Shown here: positions 57,446 to 64,000 of the stretch, piece by piece
Position numbering within the stretch: position 1 is the first letter of the stretch
How the letters are laid out: the number at the start of each line of letters is the position of its first letter
Source of the DNA: Pampus argenteus
Lineage: Eukaryota > Chordata > Actinopteri > Scombriformes > Stromateidae
NCBI GenBank assembly: GCA_036937835.1
Contig: CM072861.1
Location: forward strand, 24,414,501 to 24,478,500
Direction of reading: 5' to 3'
DNA: 64,000 nt
Translations under genes and position numbers: made by a program
The notes under the pieces: generated by a model
What the model was told of the DNA's origin: nothing
Database searches by the model: none
Seen by the model: the letters and a program-made list of their open reading frames with translations, nothing else

Positions 57446-57698
57446 TAGCTTAGCTTTGACAAAACAGAAAACTCAAGATCCATCAAATACCATCAGTGTT
57501 AAAGTAAAGACTTTCAAACTTAGAGATTTGGTGAACTTAAAAATTGTTTAAATCATGTATAAAGAAAAAAAAATAAAGATCCATAAGTTGTTTTAAAATA
57601 AAAGAAAGTTGTGAGGACCAAGATTCAACATGCACACGCCTCGTCTCCCTCAAGTCTTAAGCAGCCACATGTATGGATTCCTGAATTTCAAGGACTGA

Positions 57699-57701
<3 letters not shown>

Positions 57702-57741
<40 letters not shown>
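57702..57741. repeat. (TG)n microsatellite
   Basis: TG run of about 19 units. Confidence 0.96.
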
Positions 57742-57743
<2 letters not shown>

Positions 57744-57800
57744 GCCGAGTTGAATGCAGAGGATCCCACAGGGATCAATAAAGTACTTCTTCTTCCTCTT
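57742..57800 (+). mobile_element. Retroelement 3' tail remnant
   Basis: GATCCCACAGGGATCAATAA then AGTACTTCTTCTTCC resembles 3' tails of teleost LINEs/SINEs (…GGGATCAATAAAGT followed by a short simple repeat). Confidence 0.45.
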
Positions 57801-58106
57801 AAACTTAGAAGGTGATAAATGTAACCTAACAAAATCAAATAATCACATTATAATCACTTAACTCCCTCACTGAAATAAACAAGGAGAAAACAGATTTAAC
57901 AGGAACGGCCGCCAACGCCTCCAAACCCCCGAAGAACAAAAAGCCGTCAGCGTTGATTTCACAAACCACAATGCAACAGTGATGTCAGGAATAAGTGTGG
58001 CCTGCTGGGACGAGAGTGAGATTAAACAATGATCATGGATGTATTCACTCACCATCTTCATAAACCTTCAATTTTACCTGTCAAAAGTTGAACTCACCTG
58101 GAGGAG

Positions 58107-58120
58107 CCAGTAGGTGGCGC
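58107..58120 (+). promoter_or_regulatory. CTCF-like core site
   Basis: CCAGTAGGTGGCGC fits the usual core CCASYAGRKGGCRS at every position. It lies 65 bp upstream of a TATA-like box. Binding is unknown. Confidence 0.4.
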
Positions 58121-58184
58121 AACAATCGCCGGATCGTCCCACATTCGGTTAGCGAATCAGTTGAGAGGAATTTTTGGGATGTGT

Positions 58185-58193
58185 TATAAAAGG
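58185..58193 (+). promoter_or_regulatory. TATA-box-like element
   Basis: TATAAAAGG, a strong TATA consensus, with a pyrimidine-rich patch (CCTTCTTTTC) about 26-35 bp downstream where initiation would be expected. No CCAAT box was seen. Confidence 0.33.
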
Positions 58194-58214
58194 TGTCGGC
58201 ACACTTAGTTCCTT

Positions 58215-58333
58215 CTTTTCATTTTCTTTTTAATTGTCTCTTTTGCTAATTGCAAATAATTGTGTCATTCGCCTTTGTTCAAGTTTGTCCAACTGGGACA
58301 TTTGTGTGTTTGGTGATTTCAGTAATTAACAAG
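58215..58333 (+). other. Candidate non-coding first exon
   Basis: If initiation occurs near 58215, the transcript meets a strong donor, AAG|GTGAGTA, at 58333/58334. No ATG occurs in between, so it would be a 5' UTR exon. It is supported only by the order CTCF-like site, TATA, donor; an old LTR is an alternative, but no TG...CA ends with a primer site were found. Confidence 0.2.
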
Positions 58334-58814
58334 GTGAGTATAATTACTTGAAAAGTAAGACCCAAGTTGTAATCCGGTGGAATTAAATCATGGTTATTAT
58401 ATTAATATTATTCCCTGCTGTTCTTCGGGCTCCTGTGCGTTGGCTCCCGTGTTGATGTCACAGCTGGTTGCCTCCACGGTTGCCAATCCTAAATTTAAGC
58501 TTCGTGTAGCGAGTGTCAGTTAAACCTCTCAGACTGTAAAATGAAAATGTAATGGGCCACACTCACACTGTAACCTGCTCTACACTGAAGTGTGTAAATG
58601 TGAATGAATCTCGTGCCCTTTTTTTGCATATACTGACACTCAGGGGTCTGCAGCGTCTCAGCGCCGCTGGTCGTCACTCGCCGTCGCTCGCCGCCGCTCC
58701 TCTGTTGCATCCTGGATGTGGAAAGTGACAGACGGAGCTGATTTGCGAGAGTGAGGAGACTGAAGTAGGAACGTCAGATTGTGTAACAGAAAGGTTCAGG
58801 AACACTGGGCCTGT

Positions 58815-59267
58815 TTCTCTTCTTTTGCTACCTTCACTGCCACCTCATTTCCTTTTCTACAATTTTACTTCTTCTCCTTCTCTACTTCCTTTCCTCCATC
58901 CTTGCCTCCCCAACCTTCTCCTTTCCTTTCCTCACTCCATCTTTAGTTCTCTATACCTACATCCTACCATGTTAACCCTTTGACCCTACAGCCACTATGC
59001 CTTCCTTACCACCTTTCTACTTTTGGTCCTTTCCTACCTCCTCCTCCTTTTCTTTTTCTGCCTTCCTCTTTATTTCCCAACATCACCTGTTCTCTTTCCT
59101 TTCATCCTTCCCTTTCTGACTTCCTTCTCTAGTTTCTTCTTCCCTGATTCATCTTTCCTCCCTCTATTTTCTCCCTACCTTATTCCATACACTCACCATT
59201 TCCTTCCCTAACTTCTTGAACCTTGTCTCCTGGATCTTCCTTTCTTCCTTTTCTCATTTCCTCCTAG
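58815..59267 (+). repeat. Degenerate pyrimidine-rich tract
   Basis: About 450 bp is dominated by CTTCC, CCTTT and TTCTC words on the plus strand with few purines. It ends in TTCTCATTTCCTCCTAG, an excellent 3' splice-site shape. Confidence 0.85.
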
Positions 59268-59479
59268 TAGCATCCTGGCAGAGATACGAGGTAGCGAGAT
59301 AGGAAAGGAAGGACGAAAAAAAAGGGGACCCTCCCCCTTTTCCTCCCCTGGCCTGCTGAGACCGGAGATCCCAGAGAGCTCGCCCGGCCTCGGCGCCGGT
59401 CGGTCGTACATGCAGAAGAGACGCCCTGGATTTCCAAAGGCACCGAGCCACTCGCTGTCCCCTCTCAGCGGGGACACAG
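59268..59479 (+). other. Candidate exon in CpG-rich patch
   Basis: It is bounded by the acceptor CCTCCTAG at 59267 and a donor-like ACACAG|GTGACC at 59479/59480. One frame is open from 59212 to 59523. Its readable parts include SILAEIRGSEIGKEGRKKRG, RPEIPESSPGLGAGRSYM and QKRRPGFPKAPSHSLSPLS. The opposite strand is also open (59208-59582), and the CpG density explains part of this. The only in-frame ATG is at 59410 with weak context. No family was recognised. Confidence 0.2.
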
Positions 59480-59559
59480 GTGACCCTGCAGAGGTCACCG
59501 AGGTTGACGAGCGAAGGGCCTGAAAAATGGGCTCCTGCCTGCAAAGAGGGGGGTAAAAA

Positions 59560-59582
59560 AACACACACACACACACACACAC
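59560..59582. repeat. (CA)n microsatellite
   Basis: CA run of about 11 units. Confidence 0.93.
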
Positions 59583-59739
59583 TCCAGGATATGAAATATT
59601 ATCAGTTCTGTTGATTGAGCTTATTTGGGTCTCCTCGTATTTCTACAACGTCAGCTGTTCCTGTTCGGAGGGGGATTTGATGACGGGTAATAAACTGCAC
59701 CTGCTAAATAAAGCTCCACCCTCCTCCCCTCCACCACCC

Positions 59740-59880
59740 CCCTAATGGCAGAGCAGTACATCTTACCATGCTTACCTCAAGGCTTTATGAACTGGACAGC
59801 CTTGCTAATTTAGCATACTTTTAAAGGTCGTGAGCTAATTTTTCGAGGGCAGCGTTCAGCTCTGGCGTCCGAACAACCTC
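59740..59880. other. Candidate conserved non-coding block
   Basis: CTTGCTAATTTAGCATACTT and GTGAGCTAATTTTTCGAGGG occur in compact, repeat-free sequence. Enhancer-like by texture only. Confidence 0.25.
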
Positions 59881-59901
59881 GATGATCAGATTCACTTCCT
59901 C

Positions 59902-59936
59902 TTCATCATCATCATCATCTTCTTCTTCTTCTTCTC
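59902..59936. repeat. (CAT)n-(CTT)n
   Basis: CAT triplets pass into CTT triplets. Confidence 0.92.
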
Positions 59937-59939
59937 TGC

Positions 59940-61085
59940 TGTCAGCTGCTGCACAAACACCTCCAGTTTACAAGATATTTAATACTAGACAAGCACCATT
60001 AACCACTTATTTTAATGAACATTGTGTCATTAACGCACACACTGTCAGGTAGAGAACTAATTGTAACTGAAAATGAAGCAACGCATCATATAATAAGTTG
60101 ACACCGTTTACTAACTTCCAATAATAATAACAAAGCTCTGAGACGTGCCTGGTTGTAAATAAACGGAGTGAAAAAAAGCCAGTTTGCACAGCAGACTGCG
60201 CATAATATCTCCATGTAATGAGTAACAGGGATTAAAGTCACAGTCTAATGGAAAATGACTTCAGCTTTTTGGCGATGGTCCATGTAATAACATACATCTG
60301 CTTCAATTTCAATTTCATTTTACCTTTTTTTACACAGGTAGTAGTACTTCCCAACACCTGTAGCCGAGTCAAAACATGACACCTTGATTTACGACATGGA
60401 CCAGAGCGGGTCAAAGCAGGCCGTCCCGTCAGATGGGCTTCAGCATCATTCAGACATTCAGACAATGACCTTGAAAAAGTTTAACAAATATTAAATCTTT
60501 ATGCTTAAGAAGAGCAATAATTAAATATGTATGTGATGTTTTAGGATTTATCATCAATGTGATGAACTTAGATTATTAGATGTTATTAGATTTCACAATT
60601 CATAATGATAAAATGAGGATCAGAAAACCCTTATATGAAAATAAAGCACACCTCTCAGCCAATCAGAAAGAAGTCTGACGCCGCGGTGTAAACATCAACG
60701 TTGGCGGGAACCCGTCACATAAACAAACAGACCTAGTTGGAGCGATGCAGGCGGGACAGATGGCTCACAGGCTGCTGCTGCAGCCGCCTGCAGATGTAGG
60801 AGAAGGATGAAGTTTACTGTTAATCTGGTGTAAGCAGAATGTAAACTTGCTGATGGTGACCTCAACAACAGCGCCGCTGCTGCTTGTGATGCATTTATGC
60901 TCTGATATGGTCCCAGCGGGGGGAGTTAAAGGAGGAGTGGATGGGAGGGGAGGAGATGACACACCACATGTGGACAATCCAACATAACGGGTGAATCTGC
61001 TGCTCTCAGCTCCCTGCTGACCTGCAGACCTTGATCAACGCTTGCAGCGATTCATAACAACATGTAACAACAAACGAGCAAATGA
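59940..61085. other. Gene-free sequence
   Basis: Unique non-coding DNA, no features supported. Confidence 0.42.
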
Positions 61086-61092
61086 GCAGCAG

Positions 61093-61124
61093 AGGTCAAC
61101 GGGAAGTTCAAAGGTCAAAGGTCA
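61093..61124 (+). promoter_or_regulatory. AGGTCA cluster with triple DR1
   Basis: Half-sites AGGTCA (61093), AGTTCA (61105), AGGTCA (61112) and AGGTCA (61119); the last three are each spaced by one A. The final pair, AGGTCAAAGGTCA, is a perfect DR1 of the HNF4/RXR/PPAR type. Confidence 0.5.
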
Positions 61125-61129
61125 CAACA

Positions 61130-62310
61130 TGTGATTCGTTTTTATAAGTCTGATTTCTGCTTCCCGATAAAAATATAAAATATAAACTGCTGCTCTCTGT
61201 ACTGGCAGAAAGTCATTTAATTATATCTGGATGACAAAATCTACATGAGGTGAAAACAAGACATACATGATAAAAGCTGAAACTCCACAATATCTATATA
61301 TAGTATTTTAACCATTTTATGCATTTTATGTATATATACACAGACTTACTTTAGCTAGTTTAGAAACATGCACCTCCATCTTCAGGACAACACAGGGAGG
61401 GCGGCCATGCGTCAGCTGTGTTCACGGCATCACAAACAGCTTTTGCGGCGCCTACTCAATCATTGTGACTGTGGTGTGTTATGATGGTCCTTTGCTGATG
61501 TGTGTGTTGGCTTTCAAAGTTACACAAATCTCAACTTTCTGCAGTGACCTTTCGAATCACAGCCGATGACTGAAGACTACTGCTTGTTCTGTCGTTAAAG
61601 ATGATGGACAAATTAATAAAGTGTGTTTCTGAATGTATATACACACACAAATCATCATCATATTGCACACTGATACATCGTTAATATGAAGAATATTGAT
61701 TATTTAAGTATTTTCAATAAGGTAGCTGCTCTGCACTTTTGATACGTATAATTAGTTGTGACAGTTTAAGCAATAATATATATTCATAGGTTATGAAACA
61801 GGAACTGTAAATAATTGAAATGTCTCCATGAGTGAGCTGTTTTATCTACAGAGACCACTGTGTGTGTTTTCACTGGAATATCAATGAGAGATATTCTGAT
61901 TAAAATAGTTCATCCATGTGGATAAAATCAGGACTGGATACATCTGGAGTTCATAGGAAAATTACAATTTATTTCCACATTAAAGTAATTATTTACATGA
62001 CTAAGTAAGAGGTATATGACCGTTTGAAAACTATATTACCAGCCAACACATATATGAAGGTAAGTATTGCTATGGCAACAGCAGGAACATGGTCCGCTGC
62101 AGCATCACACTGGAGCAGCTGAACAGTTAAACAGTGATTAGATTATTGACAATCTTATTGATTATTGACAATAAAAACATTGAAAGGTGTACTTGAAGGT
62201 GTTTTAGTCACATGACTTTGTTATAAAAGAATCAGATTGAGCCTCTTTTTTATCTCTCAGCAGTGTCATCTTCTATTCCCTTGTTGTCTAACCGCCATAA
62301 TGAACACCCC
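61130..62310. other. Gene-free sequence
   Basis: AT-rich unique sequence with no supported genes or transposons. Confidence 0.42.
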
Positions 62311-62312
62311 AT

Positions 62313-62316
<4 letters not shown>

Positions 62317-62348
<32 letters not shown>
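62317..62348. repeat. (CA)n microsatellite
   Basis: CA run of 16 units. Confidence 0.96.
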
Positions 62349-62349
<1 letters not shown>

Positions 62350-62352
<3 letters not shown>

Positions 62353-63275
62353 TAGCTGCTGTAATAAAGTGAGCCTCTTGCCCTTTAGGAGCTGCCACAG
62401 CGATCACAGTCCAAACCTTTAATGGAACAAGGCTGCGTCTCTTCCTGCTGTCTGATGATTCTCATTTACCTTCAGTCTCAGTCGCTGCTCGACTGATGTT
62501 CACTTCAGGCCGAGTTCATCTAACACCGTGACTATATATACCAGCCGCCTGTCATAGGACTCTAGTGGTTAAGGCTGAAGCAGGAAGGGACACAAGGCAT
62601 GTTTCACGCTCTCTCTGTCTCTCATTTTCCTTATTCTCACTTATTAAGACACTCCTGCGGTCGGTGAGAGAGCCAACAAGTTGCTTCCTCCTGCTGGGAA
62701 ATCGTGAGCTGGTGGGAAACAAACCTGAATGCACCGATGGGATTACTGTGCTCAAACACGCCGAGGCGTCCAGAAACAACAACAATCATGAAGTTTGTAT
62801 TTATCAGCGTAAATTCACTCCTCCAAAGATTTTAAATGTCTTTAAGCAGAAAGTGTTAATAAAAGTTTAGCCAGACATCAGTCCTTTGAAGAGCTGCAGG
62901 AAATGTCAGACAGCGTCTACGGTCTAAAAGTCATTTTTCAGGAGGTGTAAATCTTCACAAAATGCTTTACGGTAAGAATGCTATCAGATGGTCCAGACCT
63001 CATCCGGAGGTGGTTTGTTTCGCAATGCTTTCACAGCTCAGCCAGGTGTAAATAACATCTGTACGGCTCCATGTAGGCTACAGTCTTAAGACAAAAAAAT
63101 GGATGTCAGATGTTTGTGGGCAAAATCTGCCAGCTTCACCAGCTGATTGATTAAATATTGAGATCCAATCATCAAATGGAGAAGTCAATGGTCAGATGTC
63201 TTTATTAATATAATGCATGCAGACACAAATCAGACTCCATGAAGTGATCACATAACCACGGATTAAACAAACATT
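62350..63275. other. Gene-free sequence
   Basis: Unique DNA. The 101-codon plus frame (62565-62870) has no domain and a near-equal antisense frame, so it is judged chance. Confidence 0.42.
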
Positions 63276-63282
63276 TGGACAG

Positions 63283-63345
63283 AGCCCGGCTAGCAGTTTC
63301 CCTCAGCTTCCAGTCTTTATGCTAAGCTAAGCTAAACACCTGCTG
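63283..63345 (-). repeat. Dispersed repeat, family B copy
   Basis: On the minus strand it reads TTAGCTTAGCTTAGCATAAA then GACTGGAAGCTGAGGGAAAC and TGCTAGCC, matching 25774 and 57395. Confidence 0.68.
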
Positions 63346-63349
63346 GCTC

Positions 63350-64000
63350 CATCTTCAAGCAAGACAAGAGAAAAATTGCAGAAAATGTATTTCACAAAGT
63401 GTTCAAACTACTCTTTCAGCTTTGTTTTCCCTGCACAGTGTTTCATAATGTTTATTTATTTATTTATTTTTTGATGAATCACATCCTTTTAGCAAATGCT
63501 GAGAGGTCTGCCAGGAGGTCACTGAAATCATTAGTTTGTGGGCAGAATCCCATTTAACATGTTTCCAGTCTGGACGTGGCCTCAGATTCATCTCCATGTT
63601 CAGGGAGAAACATGTGACTCATCACCTCCGGGTCAAACTGACGCAGATGTTCGGGATGTTGAATGTGTTACAGCCTGTATTCATAGAGGTAAAGCTGAAT
63701 GAAAGCCCTGCAGGGGGAAAAGTGAAAACGGCTTCATCTGCAGATGTGATCCACTGATCAATACGTGGATCAAGTAAATGTCAATATGTTTGTGTTTTTC
63801 TCTTCCAGTAATTTAAGTAAACATAAAGATTAAAACTTCAGTTAGTGGAATGATTGCACTTCTCGGCCCCTCAGGCTTCAGTTTCGTAACACCTTCTGCA
63901 TCTGCCTCTTTATAGATCTGATTATTAAAACCATCAACGTCCGACCTCCTGAAACACTCACTGCTCAATGCAAAGAGCTTTTGCCTCTGGATGTTTAGGT
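63350..64000. other. Gene-free sequence
   Basis: Contains a (TTTA) run at 63448-63470. The 73-codon plus frame (63536-63757) has no recognised product. Confidence 0.42.

Overview
The window looks like a gene-poor, non-coding stretch (intergenic or long-intron) of a ray-finned fish nuclear chromosome. No complete protein-coding gene could be supported. Base composition is AT-leaning, open frames are short and mostly lie in simple repeats, and (CA)n/(TG)n tracts recur every few kilobases. The interspersed repeats are of teleost type: degraded Tc1-like transposons, a 5S-rRNA-headed SINE, a hAT-type MITE, tRNA-headed SINE fragments, LINE 3' tails ending in (ATTCT)n, and several short dispersed families present two to four times in these 64 kb. 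The repeat flavour resembles spiny-rayed fish, but the species cannot be fixed from sequence alone.

Layout. 1-16 kb: mostly unique non-coding DNA with a Tc1 transposase fossil (3.5 kb), a 380-bp pyrimidine tract (6.5 kb), a T33 run (7.0 kb), an inverted-repeat element (8.75-9.2 kb) and a conserved-looking block (10.2 kb). 16-25 kb: a full-length 5S-SINE with matching 15-bp target-site duplications (16.27-16.66 kb), a compound TG/24-bp repeat (18.9 kb), a Z-DNA-prone CA/TG cluster (20.5-21.0 kb) and a 25-bp minisatellite (24.5 kb). 25-47 kb: long unique stretches containing several blocks that resemble vertebrate conserved non-coding elements (26.8, 33.2, 35.1, 36.2, 40.7, 43.3 kb), a second Tc1 fossil (33.9 kb), (GATA)n/(GATT)n (35.9 kb) and a LINE tail (41.2 kb). 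47-64 kb: an internally deleted Tc1 element (49.3 kb), a clean hAT MITE with 8-bp duplications (54.8-55.07 kb), and a plus-strand arrangement at 58.1-59.5 kb that could be a promoter with two exons.

The most useful observations are the 5S-SINE with its perfect 23-bp hairpin, the hAT MITE, three separate triple DR1 nuclear-receptor-like motifs (19.5, 46.9, 61.1 kb), and the possible 58.1-59.5 kb transcription unit. Nothing resembling an undescribed multi-gene system was found. The transposon calls rest on visible termini, duplications and remembered family features; conserved-element and exon calls are inference and would need alignment or RNA data.
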